Source: Phycisphaerae bacterium
Lineage (GTDB): Bacteria > Planctomycetota > Phycisphaerae > UBA1845
Length of the DNA stretch: 48,406 nt
Assembly: GCA_029260035.1 (NCBI GenBank)
Contig: JAJDEA010000265.1
Coordinates: forward strand, 1-48,406
Direction: 5' to 3'
Made by a program: the position numbers and the translations under genes
Part shown: one piece after another, positions 41,010 through 48,406 of the stretch
Layout: each line of letters opens with the position of its first letter
How positions within the stretch are numbered: position 1 is the stretch's first letter
The notes under the pieces: model-generated
What the model was told of the DNA's origin: nothing
Seen by the model: only the letters and a program-made list of their open reading frames with translations
Database searches by the model: none

Positions 41010-41930
41010 TTGGCCATGAAGATAGGTTTTTCTTCGTTGGTATGTCCAGCGTGGGATGTAGACACCATTATCGAAAACGCTTCGGCTTTGAAGTTCGACG
41101 GCGTTGAGCTTCGAGGCTTGCAGGGGCAGATGCACCTTCCAGTAGTGCCAGCACTGGCCGGCCAACCCGACCAGGTCAGGGGTCGATTTGAGAAAGCTGG
41201 CGTAGAACTCGTTTGCCTTGGCGCTTCTGCAACGCTCGATGCCAAGTCGACTCAACGACGTGCTACGCAAAAGGCTGAAATTATCGAATTCGTAGAGTTG
41301 GCTGCGAAGCTTGGGTGCCCGTCAGTTCGTATCTTCGCCGGCGAGGTGCAGAAGTGGGATAATCCCCACGCGGCATTAAGTCGAATTGCAAGTGCCGTAA
41401 CGGAACTTGTTCCTACTCTCACGCGGTTCGACGTCACACTTCTCATTGAAAATGGTGGCGATTTCTGCGGGAGTGATGACATTTGGTTCCTGATCGATTC
41501 CATAGATCATCCCAATGTGCGAGCTTGCTGGAATCAATGCAATGCGTTGACAGGCCTTGAGCAGGCGACAACTTCGATACCTCGCCTTGGCAACAAAATG
41601 CGAATGGTTCATGTATGCGACGCGAAGTTTGATGAACACGGTATCCTGGATGAATATGTTCTTCCCGGGCTCGGAGACGCAGACGTCGAAACGCAGGTCA
41701 ATCTCTTGCGAGGATTGACGTTCGACCGCTACTTGATGTTTGAATGGCCGAAAATGTGGGTTGGCTCACTGCCAGCGCCAGAAACTGCGCTGCCGAGCGT
41801 AGCGGAGTTTCTGCAATCGCAAATCACAAAAGAGCAAACAATTCTAAGCGCTTACAAGGGTGACAAGAACGCCCCAAGTTTCCGTTCGCGGATGGTTGCC
41901 GAACCGAAAGCAGCGAATAGTCAAGTGTAG
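41010..41930 (+). CDS. Sugar phosphate isomerase/epimerase, xylose isomerase-like TIM barrel
   Basis: The 306-residue protein matches the AP endonuclease 2 (PF01261) TIM-barrel group. It has F-D-G-V-E-L-R-G in strand 2, the metal ligand Glu in L-I-E-N-G-G-D-F (after strand 5), N-V-R-A-C-W-N-Q-C-N-A and V-H-V-C-D-A-K with the D and H of the metal site, then Y-L-M-F-E-W-P-K. It should act on a sugar, inositol derivative or hydroxypyruvate. The start is TTG at 41010 with GAGGAG six bases upstream, or ATG at 41016. The last eight residues and the TAG stop are encoded inside dispersed repeat copy 4. Confidence 0.88.
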   Translation: MAMKIGFSSLVCPAWDVDTIIENASALKFDGVELRGLQGQMHLPVVPALAGQPDQVRGRFEKAGVELVCLGASATLDAKSTQRRATQKAEIIEFVELAAKLGCPSVRIFAGEVQKWDNPHAALSRIASAVTELVPTLTRFDVTLLIENGGDFCGSDDIWFLIDSIDHPNVRACWNQCNALTGLEQATTSIPRLGNKMRMVHVCDAKFDEHGILDEYVLPGLGDADVETQVNLLRGLTFDRYLMFEWPKMWVGSLPAPETALPSVAEFLQSQITKEQTILSAYKGDKNAPSFRSRMVAEPKAANSQV

Positions 41931-41998
41931 CGGCGAATTGCTCTATTTTGCGAGTGAAAAATACATACGAACGCTACAGCAGAATAGAGCTTGCTCAA
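41908..41998 (+). repeat. 90-92 bp dispersed repeat, copy 4
   Basis: This 91 bp copy starts AAGCAGCGAATAGTCAAGTG and ends TAGAGC-TT-GCTCAA, one base off the palindrome of the other copies. TGTAGC near its start and GCTACA near its end can pair. It overlaps the end of the TIM-barrel gene and contains its stop codon. Confidence 0.82.
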
Positions 41999-42065
41999 GT
42001 GTGTAGACTCAAAATCGGCTTGCATACATCCATTGATGAGATGGAACGTGAAGCGAGTGACCGCT

Positions 42066-43442
42066 ATGGCAAGTGAAAGGCGGAAATTGTCGCCTTGGGG
42101 CCGCGGCGTTGGCACAGTCTCTGCACTAGGCATTTCGACAGCCGTCTCCATAGTTGCTCTTCCCAATTTCCCCCATGCGAGCGACCGAGTGGCTTGGCTA
42201 TGCGCGATGACGGCTCTGGTTTGCTCTGCGGTTTCCGCGCTCGGAGTCGGCGGCGGCTTTGCTTACGCGGAAGACGGGCGTCGCGAGAACCGAAGCAGTG
42301 TCGCCCTCAACGCGATCGCCTTGATTTCGGGCGGCGTTGGAAGTGCTATCGTCATGGCATCCCTAGGAAACCGATTGGTTGACCTTGTCGGCGAACTTTT
42401 AACGGTGCAGCCGTGGAGAGAAACCTTCGCATACGTTTTCGCGCGATCCGGCTGGTGGACGCTTGGCCTAATTTTCCTTGCCTGCATGTTCGGACGGATT
42501 ACTCACCCGAAGAACGGCCTTGGCGGCTATGCTTTGGCCTTGGCGTCCATGATCGTCATGTGGCTTTGCTTGCAGGGCGCGGTCTTTGAAAATGCCGAAA
42601 GAGGAGGCCTGTTTGCCACTTGGCGTCTGCGGTGGATCATCGCCTGCAATGCAATGATCCTCTTGGTCGCTTCCTTCGTGCTTTGGTGGACTGCGAGACG
42701 GAAATCCAAACCAGCACATGTTTCGACGACGGAAAAATTGAGCGAGCCACTGCGTCAAGATGACATGTTTGAGCGAGTCGCTGGCGGTATCGCCACGATG
42801 ATACTCTTACTTGTCGTATATCAGATAGCCGTTCCGCTTGATCCCATGCACATCTCCACGCGTAGCTCTTTCGCGATGAACGCTGCATCATCCTTCCTCG
42901 CAGCCGTTGGATGTTTCCTGTTGGTGTCTCGAAAGTGGCATCGTGGGCTTGCTGATGTCGCGTTCGGCCTCGGTTCAGCGGCTTGGATTTCAGCGTGCAT
43001 AGCGCTCCTCCCAGACTATCCAAATGCCTTGGCTGAACGTCTCCCAATTGTGTTCAATGCCGCGATGGTGGGGGCTGCCATGGTCGGCGCCGCTTGCACC
43101 TGGTTTGTCGTCATTCGATCACCAATGCAGCATGACAACTCAGAGCGCACAATAGCTGAACATTTTGTACCTGTCGCAAATCGTTTTGCGTTTATCAATC
43201 TCCTTTTTGCTGTGGGGCTGGGCGGTTTGATGGGGATCTGGCCTCGGTTGGATTCCATTGGCACGCCGGATTTATCGTTGGGCAGAGTTACCGCGGGGTT
43301 TGGTGCGAATCTGTTTTTGTTACTCGTATCGCTCTGGTCTGCACGCCATCTTCGACGAGTTACGCTGCATATATTGACACTTCTAGCGCTGTTGACGACG
43401 ATCGGGTTCATGGGAATTCGCATGTTACCCTATGCACAGTAG
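42066..43442 (+). CDS. Polytopic membrane protein, about 12 helices, unknown function
   Basis: The 458-residue protein is almost wholly hydrophobic helices with short loops. Around residues 205-225 is a polar cytoplasmic loop (A-R-R-K-S-K-P-A-H-V-S-T-T-E-K). I find no transporter signature. The start is uncertain; I use ATG 42066 with a weak GCGAG upstream, and ATG 42036 would add ten residues. It lies 67 bp after repeat copy 4 and 41 bp before the WYL regulator gene on the same strand. A link to that regulator is possible but unproven. Confidence 0.75.
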   Translation: MASERRKLSPWGRGVGTVSALGISTAVSIVALPNFPHASDRVAWLCAMTALVCSAVSALGVGGGFAYAEDGRRENRSSVALNAIALISGGVGSAIVMASLGNRLVDLVGELLTVQPWRETFAYVFARSGWWTLGLIFLACMFGRITHPKNGLGGYALALASMIVMWLCLQGAVFENAERGGLFATWRLRWIIACNAMILLVASFVLWWTARRKSKPAHVSTTEKLSEPLRQDDMFERVAGGIATMILLLVVYQIAVPLDPMHISTRSSFAMNAASSFLAAVGCFLLVSRKWHRGLADVAFGLGSAAWISACIALLPDYPNALAERLPIVFNAAMVGAAMVGAACTWFVVIRSPMQHDNSERTIAEHFVPVANRFAFINLLFAVGLGGLMGIWPRLDSIGTPDLSLGRVTAGFGANLFLLLVSLWSARHLRRVTLHILTLLALLTTIGFMGIRMLPYAQ

Positions 43443-43483
43443 CGATATGAGCTAAGGGTTTTTAGTCAATGTGATGGATTACT

Positions 43484-44503
43484 ATGAAGATTCAGCGCAT
43501 AGAGCGACTGCTTCGACTGATACAACATCTTCAGTCGGGGAAATCGAACACGGCGGAAGACCTCGCGTCTCAAGTCGGTGTGTCCAAGCGTACAATTTTC
43601 CGAGACCTGGACCTTCTCTCAAGTGCCGGCATTCATTATGAATTCGATCGAGAAAGCAAGCGTTATAACTCAGATCGGCTTTCGCTCTTACCGCCGGTTA
43701 CCCTCACTCACGCCGAAGCACTCGCCATCCTCTTGGCAGCGAGATACGTCGCCAACCACCCCGCCATCACCGATCCGCAAGCCGCAACGTCCGCAGGCCT
43801 CAAAATTGAAAGCATGTTACCCGCCTCGATTCAAGATCACTGCGAGACTCTCCTCGACCGCACCGAAGTTCGATTTGATCCCGCATCACGTCCGGCTGGT
43901 GCAATGCAATGGCTCCCGACGGTGCAATCAGCGATCGTAACGCGAAACAAAATTCAAATCCGGTACGATTCGTTCTATGATGGTCAACCTATTGACGTTA
44001 TCGTGCATCCCTACAGAATCGCGTACATCCATCGAGGCTGGTATATGATTGGTTATACCGAAGCCTTCGAGGAAATCCGTACTTTCAAGATCGAACGAAT
44101 TATGGCCATTGGCGTGCTGGACAACACTTACGCGATGGACTCGACGTTCAATCTTGACAAGTACTTGGGCAACGCCTGGCTAATGATTCGCGGCGACACG
44201 CCTTACCATGTGCGAGTTCGTTTTTCCCCCATGGTGGCACGGAATGTCGAGGAAGTTGTTTGGCACAAGACACAGAAGACTTGCCGACAGGAAGATGGCT
44301 CTCTCATCTTCGATGTAGACGTCGATGGAATAGATGAGATATCCTGGTGGATTCTTGGGTATGGACAGGAAGCGGAAGTGCTTGAGCCACCGGCCTTGCG
44401 ACAGAAGATAGCCGATCGAATTAGTGGAATGGCCCAGAAGTATGGCGGTGCGGTTACATGGGACCCGCCGCTCGCGGACCACAAGATCAGTGAGATCGAG
44501 TGA
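43484..44503 (+). CDS. WYL-domain transcriptional regulator with HTH_11 DNA-binding head
   Basis: The 339-residue protein has an N-terminal winged helix (I-E-R-L-L-R-L-I-Q ... V-G-V-S-K-R-T-I-F-R-D-L-D-L-L) of the HTH_11/DeoR-like type. The middle and C-terminal part is a WYL domain with R-G-W-Y-M-I-G-Y-T and R-T-F-K-I-E-R-I-M-A-I, followed by a WCX-like extension (F-S-P-M-V-A-R-N-V-E-E-V). WYL domains often sense nucleic acids or nucleotides and act as repressors or activators. It follows the polytopic membrane protein and precedes dtd by 61 bp. The target is unknown. Confidence 0.93.
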   Translation: MKIQRIERLLRLIQHLQSGKSNTAEDLASQVGVSKRTIFRDLDLLSSAGIHYEFDRESKRYNSDRLSLLPPVTLTHAEALAILLAARYVANHPAITDPQAATSAGLKIESMLPASIQDHCETLLDRTEVRFDPASRPAGAMQWLPTVQSAIVTRNKIQIRYDSFYDGQPIDVIVHPYRIAYIHRGWYMIGYTEAFEEIRTFKIERIMAIGVLDNTYAMDSTFNLDKYLGNAWLMIRGDTPYHVRVRFSPMVARNVEEVVWHKTQKTCRQEDGSLIFDVDVDGIDEISWWILGYGQEAEVLEPPALRQKIADRISGMAQKYGGAVTWDPPLADHKISEIE

Positions 44504-44564
44504 TGTTAATGTGGCAATACGCCCTTGAAGTCTGAGCGAGTTGTTCCGAAATGGGAGTTATGTT

Positions 44565-45014
44565 TTGCGTGCGGTAGTTCAAAGAGTCAGCCGAGCATCC
44601 GTTGTTGTCGAATCGAAGTCGTGCGGTACGATCGAAAAGGGACTATTGGTGTACCTCGGCGTCGATCGTGACGACAGTGAAGCAGACGTGAAGTACCTGG
44701 CGGATAAAGTGCGCTTTCTCCGTATTTTCACCGATGAGTCGGGGCGACTTAACCTCGACGTTGCTCAGGCGTCGGGCCGAATTCTCGTCGTGAGCGCTTT
44801 TACAGTTCAAGCCGACGCTCGGCGTGGGCGACGCCCTTCGTTTGAAAATGCTGCGACCGGCGATCGGGCGCTCATTTTCTACGGCCTGTTTTGTGACGCA
44901 CTGCAGGCGCTAGGCGTGACTGTGGAGCGAGGCTCCTTCGGCGATCACATGAAGGTTCAAAGCGAAAACGATGGCCCCATATGCGTCCTGGTGGAATCCC
45001 GCCGCGTTTTTTAG
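44565..45014 (+). CDS. dtd: D-aminoacyl-tRNA deacylase
   Basis: This enzyme hydrolyses D-amino acids (and glycine) mischarged on tRNA. The 149-residue protein has the family start R-A-V-V-Q-R-V-S-R-A-S-V, the active site S-A-F-T-V-Q-A-D-A-R-R-G-R-R-P-S-F, and the Gly-cisPro region N-D-G-P-I-C-V-L-V-E-S. The residue after G-P-I is Cys rather than the usual Thr. The start is TTG at 44565 with GGGAG seven bases upstream and gives the normal length; an upstream TTG at 44541 adds eight residues. The gene is 61 bp after the WYL regulator. Confidence 0.93.
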   Translation: MRAVVQRVSRASVVVESKSCGTIEKGLLVYLGVDRDDSEADVKYLADKVRFLRIFTDESGRLNLDVAQASGRILVVSAFTVQADARRGRRPSFENAATGDRALIFYGLFCDALQALGVTVERGSFGDHMKVQSENDGPICVLVESRRVF

Positions 45015-45160
45015 GCATAGCAAGGCAAACTATTGATGTACGGACAACAAAGAGGCACACAACGAAATTGAATATATACAGGTAGCCAATTGCAGATAGC
45101 ACGAACTCCTGATAGAATGGCAGCATTGATTTGGTAGTCAAACAAGAAAAGGGTGCAATG

Positions 45161-47572
45161 ATGAATTTGTTTAGGAAGAAGACGGCAGTGGTGGGTTGCA
45201 TGTTTCTGTGTTTGGCGGCTGTTGTCAGCTGCACTTTGTCGCTTGATTCAGGCGACAGTGACATGGGGCCAAGTGTCAGCCTGACGATTTCTAACAAGAC
45301 ACTCACCATATCGCTGGGAGGTGCCGGGCTATTCGATTTTCGTTTAACCGAAGGGCCGTTTCAAAAAGCAGCCCAGATTCCGCTGTTTGATGATAAGCCG
45401 AGTGATCGCCCGTCCTCTGCTGCTATTGAATTGGACATCAGCAGCGTCCAAGCGGTGCCACTTGCCATTCCAAAATCACAGACTTCATCACAGTTCGTCA
45501 CCGGTACTGCAGATATTCTCGTGCGCATCGCGGATGCGAATTCCACCAATCCCTGCATCGACGGGATCGAAATCGGAACCTTTCGATTCTCCTTTGCGGA
45601 CGGTGTAGTCACAGGCGAAACCACTTCACTGAATGTCCCCGTCGAGGCATTGATGTTTCTAATTTCCGGTCAGTTTACGATTTGTTTGGAGTTAACGGCT
45701 ACGGTCGATGTCAGCATTACGATTCCCGATCTGGACGTCAACTTTGGGCCGCCTCTGGATACACCCGCCGGAAACGGAAACGACAACAGCAGCGACTCCG
45801 AATGCTCAACTGATGCTGACTGCCTAGTTACCGAAACGTGCTCCGGTGGTCGGTGCCGGAGCGTTGGCTCGGTGCTGTGCGGAACGAGCTTTGATTGCGA
45901 ACTCGACGAGTTCTGTGGCGGCGGCGTCTGCGAGCCGATCGCCGAACAAATGCCGTGCGAGGGCGACTTCGATTGCGGCTTGGAAGAACAGTGTGAAAAT
46001 GGCGAATGCGTTCCGATGGACGATAACCGATGCATCGACGACAGCGACTGCCAAGCCGGTGAAACATGCGTAAGTGGTCAGTGTGAGCCTGACACAAGTG
46101 GAAACGATAACGCTAATGATAATGGCAACGATAATGATAATCAGAATGACAATGGTAGCGCGGGCCAAGTCGTGCAGATTCCTATTGACGACACCGGTTC
46201 GGCTCTGACTCCAGACGCTACGATCAGCGGAGTCGACTACGCACTGGGAAGCGCAGATGGGAATAGCGGGATGATGGAAGTTGCATCGCCCGATGCAACC
46301 GCGGCACGTTGGCCCAATATGGTTACGGTTGACTTGAATCAGTTGGGATTAGCGAATGTGCAAGAAATCTATTACGGCACATTTTCCTCTTTTGCACCGG
46401 ATTTACCGGGTGGCTTGGCAGTGGCAACCCTAACCTGCGAGTACGCGGAAGGCGGATCCCCGACAACGGTGGATTTCACGCTAGGTTCAAACACCGCAGA
46501 ATGGTCGATAGAAAGATCCGAGCATGTCACTGATTTTGGTGGCGTGCCACACAGCGCCCCGCCTAGCCTGTTTACGTTTACAACTTCGATTGCTTCAGCA
46601 TTTTCCTATACCGGGCATTCCTTTGCCGGTTCATTGAGCCTCGATTCCGCGCGGACACTAACCTGTATCAAACTCTCCCTTGCCGATGGCAGCCCTTTTG
46701 CAAGCATGAGGAATCCGATCAACGCGACACCGACTTGGCTCGCCCAGACCATGTCCGGGATTACGCTGGAAGGACCAACCGGGACACCAGCGGCAAGCGG
46801 CGCCGGTTGCACCATAGAATGCTCTTCCGATGCCGATTGCGCTTCCGGCGAAATGTGTTTCAATAACCAGTGCGTAACCGCCGCCGACTGTGTAGCGGAC
46901 GGCATGTGCAATGCAGCCTGTACTGTCAATGATCCCGATCCCGATTGCGCCGAAATATGCATTGCGGATGGCTTCTGCAATGCGAACTGCTCAGATTTGG
47001 ATTTGGACCCGGATTGCACACAGGTACCGGTTGGCCAACCAAGATGCACGATGAGCAGCTCGTTTGACAGTGGAGATGAAGGCTGGCTGATCCTCGGAGA
47101 CGCACAAGGTGGCCGAGGAGAACCTGATTTCGTAGCTTCTGGAGGAAATCCAGGCGGGCACGTCTCTGCAGACGATGATGCTCAGGGTGGGGTTTGGTTC
47201 TTCCAGGCACCGGCTTCGTACCGTGGCAACTTTAGCGGTGCGCTCGGCAGAACACTCACTTTTGATTTGAAACAATCCTCGTTGTCTTCGCAGTTCGATT
47301 GGATAGACATCTCTTTGTCAGGCGGCGGGCTGACGATTGTCGTAGACGCTGGATCCAATCCCGGTACGGACTGGACTCACTATTCGATTGCGTTGGATAC
47401 TTCCGCCGGCTGGGCAATAAACGCGCTGAGCGGAACAGCGGCTACCCAGGCTGACATCCTGACAGTGCTTACCGACCTGGACGATATTCGCATTCGTGGC
47501 GAATACGTTTCAGGGAGGGATACCGGAGGCCTGGATAACGTAGTCTTGAACTCGGACTGCACCACGCCATAA
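45161..47572 (+). CDS. Large Cys-rich surface lipoprotein with laminin-B-like C-terminal domain
   Basis: The 803-residue protein has a signal peptide ending V-V-S-C. An N-terminal beta region (to about 200) precedes several C-x-x-D-x-D-C-x(5)-C-x2-G-x-C units. An Asn/Asp-Gly-rich linker (N-D-N-A-N-D-N-G repeats) lies at about 315-330. A beta-sandwich domain follows, then further Cys units with D-P-D-C spacing. The last about 150 residues (S-F-D-S-G-D-E-G-W ... W-F-F-Q-A-P-A ... I-R-I-R-G-E-Y) resemble laminin domain IV/B. I use ATG 45161, seven bases after AAGGG; ATG 45158 is possible. It is probably a surface adhesin or matrix protein. It converges on scpB across a shared hairpin. Confidence 0.82.
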   Translation: MNLFRKKTAVVGCMFLCLAAVVSCTLSLDSGDSDMGPSVSLTISNKTLTISLGGAGLFDFRLTEGPFQKAAQIPLFDDKPSDRPSSAAIELDISSVQAVPLAIPKSQTSSQFVTGTADILVRIADANSTNPCIDGIEIGTFRFSFADGVVTGETTSLNVPVEALMFLISGQFTICLELTATVDVSITIPDLDVNFGPPLDTPAGNGNDNSSDSECSTDADCLVTETCSGGRCRSVGSVLCGTSFDCELDEFCGGGVCEPIAEQMPCEGDFDCGLEEQCENGECVPMDDNRCIDDSDCQAGETCVSGQCEPDTSGNDNANDNGNDNDNQNDNGSAGQVVQIPIDDTGSALTPDATISGVDYALGSADGNSGMMEVASPDATAARWPNMVTVDLNQLGLANVQEIYYGTFSSFAPDLPGGLAVATLTCEYAEGGSPTTVDFTLGSNTAEWSIERSEHVTDFGGVPHSAPPSLFTFTTSIASAFSYTGHSFAGSLSLDSARTLTCIKLSLADGSPFASMRNPINATPTWLAQTMSGITLEGPTGTPAASGAGCTIECSSDADCASGEMCFNNQCVTAADCVADGMCNAACTVNDPDPDCAEICIADGFCNANCSDLDLDPDCTQVPVGQPRCTMSSSFDSGDEGWLILGDAQGGRGEPDFVASGGNPGGHVSADDDAQGGVWFFQAPASYRGNFSGALGRTLTFDLKQSSLSSQFDWIDISLSGGGLTIVVDAGSNPGTDWTHYSIALDTSAGWAINALSGTAATQADILTVLTDLDDIRIRGEYVSGRDTGGLDNVVLNSDCTTP

Positions 47573-47599
47573 AAAAGGAACAAGGGTCGATTGGAAATG

Positions 47600-47629
47600 C
47601 TCCTGGCGCCGAAGTCTTGGCGCTAGGAG
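47600..47629. terminator. Bidirectional hairpin between the Cys-rich lipoprotein and scpB
   Basis: An 11-bp stem with one G-T wobble (47600-47610 with 47619-47629, loop 8) sits between two convergent genes. T runs are weak on both strands. Confidence 0.7.
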
Positions 47630-47637
47630 AAACTCAT

Positions 47638-48249
47638 TTATTCGACTTCGGTTGGCTCGGGCAGAGACGGCATCGACTGGGAGCCGTTGTTCTCAATCAT
47701 TGGCATGTCTTTGAGCGAACTAAGGCCAAACACGCGAAGAAACTTGCCCGTCGTACCATAGAGAAGAGGCCGCCCCACTTCTTCCGCCCTTCCGACAATC
47801 TTGACCAGATTTGCATCGCGCAAGCGAATAAGCATATCGCCAGCTGCAACCCCCCGGATGGCTTCAACATCTGCACGCAAAACAGGCTGTTTGTAGGCAA
47901 CGATAGCCAAGGTTTCCAAGGCCGCGCCGGACAGACGAGACTCTGCTCGTTGTTTGTGGAGCTTACTAAGCCAGGAATTGTACACGGGCAGACTTAACAG
48001 CTGAAACCCTTTGGCAATGGTCTCGACCCGAAACGACGAGCCTTGTTGATCGTATCGCTCGTTAAGACTGACTACGATTTCCTTTACATCGCTTGCAGTC
48101 TTCGATTCCAAAATGTCCGCAATTTTTCCAGGGGAAAGCGGAACGTCGGAGGAAAAGAGCAACGCTTCGACCACGGACTCCGGCGTTACGTCCGGAGTTT
48201 CCTCGTCCACGTTCGCCCCTGCCAGCTTCTCTTCTTTGACCTCTGCCAT
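47638..48249 (-). CDS. scpB: Segregation and condensation protein B
   Basis: ScpB is a kleisin-associated winged-helix partner of SMC and ScpA in chromosome condensation. The 203-residue protein has the family start V-V-E-A-L-L-F-S-S-D-V-P-L-S-P-G-K-I, the L-E-T-L-A-I-V-A-Y-K-Q-P-V-L-R-A-D-V-E-A-I-R-G-V central motif, and V-G-R-A-E-E-V-G-R-P-L-L-Y-G-T-T. I use ATG 48249 because the conserved part begins about 20 residues later. The frame stays open to 48402 with a C-T-G-C-G pair, so a longer N-terminus or an upstream gene cannot be judged at the window edge. No Shine-Dalgarno is clear. Confidence 0.9.
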   Translation of the reverse strand: MAEVKEEKLAGANVDEETPDVTPESVVEALLFSSDVPLSPGKIADILESKTASDVKEIVVSLNERYDQQGSSFRVETIAKGFQLLSLPVYNSWLSKLHKQRAESRLSGAALETLAIVAYKQPVLRADVEAIRGVAAGDMLIRLRDANLVKIVGRAEEVGRPLLYGTTGKFLRVFGLSSLKDMPMIENNGSQSMPSLPEPTEVE

Positions 48250-48406
48250 GCCGAGATGATAAGCCAATGCCGACAATTTTTCCAGCACTGAATCAAAGCC
48301 ACTGATTGGTCTGTACTCAGTCAGGTATCCACATCCGGTGCACCGACGAATCAAGCTGAGTAAATGGCAGGATTGATCGATCAAAATTACGAGTTGGCGC
48401 ATTGCG

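Noticed and set aside
45824..46168. Antisense hydrophobic frame opposite the Cys-rich lipoprotein
   Set aside because: Its Ile/Val runs are the complement of the Asn/Asp-rich linker repeats (AAT/GAT codons), so it is a composition artefact.
1..48406. tRNA, rRNA, CRISPR, integrase or insertion sequence
   Set aside because: I looked for T-loop strings, direct repeats with regular spacing and transposase motifs and saw none. The only repeats are the four 90-92 bp elements.

Overview
The window looks like chromosomal DNA of an uncultured planctomycete (Planctomycetota, perhaps a Phycisphaerae-like lineage). This is inferred from gene content, not from a marker gene. The clues are an IPTL-CTERM surface protein, a seven-bladed FG-GAP protein with a dockerin-like tail and a Cys-rich CC...CA tail, Asn/Asp-rich linkers in Cys-rich lipoproteins, C-W-R-C-G-Y-N-L zinc-ribbon membrane proteins, a GspG-like tail on a membrane-anchored protein, and a long multi-PDZ RseP. 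Gene density is moderate with many lone genes. UAA, UAG and UGA are all used as ordinary stops. I see no rRNA, tRNA, CRISPR array or insertion sequence.

Layout. 1-2.7 kb: tail of an ion-transporter-superfamily permease, an IPTL-CTERM protein, a secreted four-module CxxC protein and a GNAT acetyltransferase. 2.9-9.2 kb: a loose sulfur/purine neighbourhood with a methionine gamma-lyase-like enzyme, two small Cys-containing secreted proteins, a purE-mtnA pair, a Mec-like JAMM peptidase and cysteine synthase. 9.8-18.6 kb: a Ser/Thr kinase, the FG-GAP protein, a CsgG/DUF4810/DUF799 lipoprotein operon, a YjdF-like membrane protein, an Rrf2 regulator with a palindrome over its own -10, a porin behind a consensus sigma-54 promoter, a mini-lipoprotein and a PilZ protein. 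18.8-25 kb: dxr-rseP, then a rhomboid protease and a second site-2 protease sharing a C-terminal tail. 25-34 kb: an 11-heme cytochrome c/cytochrome b fusion behind a second consensus sigma-54 promoter, an SGNH hydrolase, a Cys-rich lipoprotein, a CPBP-like membrane protein, two convergent overlapping membrane-protein genes and a cohesin-like secreted protein. 34.6-40.3 kb: an ABC ATPase, a 974-residue double FtsX permease and a TlpA-TPR redoxin. 41-48.4 kb: a TIM-barrel isomerase, a polytopic membrane protein, a WYL regulator, dtd, a large Cys-rich lipoprotein and scpB.

The strongest discovery is the redoxin at 34657-36099. It is a single open frame broken only by one TGA, and that TGA sits exactly where the first Cys of the thioredoxin CxxC motif belongs (F-A-S-W-[TGA]-A-G-C). 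It is therefore a predicted selenoprotein, encoded just downstream of a MacB/LolCDE-type ABC system. The second is a family of four 90-92 bp dispersed repeats (5486, 18728, 22753, 41908), all in the same orientation. Each ends in the near-palindrome TAGAGC-TT-GCTCTA, and three supply the stop codon of the neighbouring gene. The third is a set of sigma-54 (-24/-12) promoter candidates, two of them at full consensus, in front of the porin and the multiheme cytochrome.
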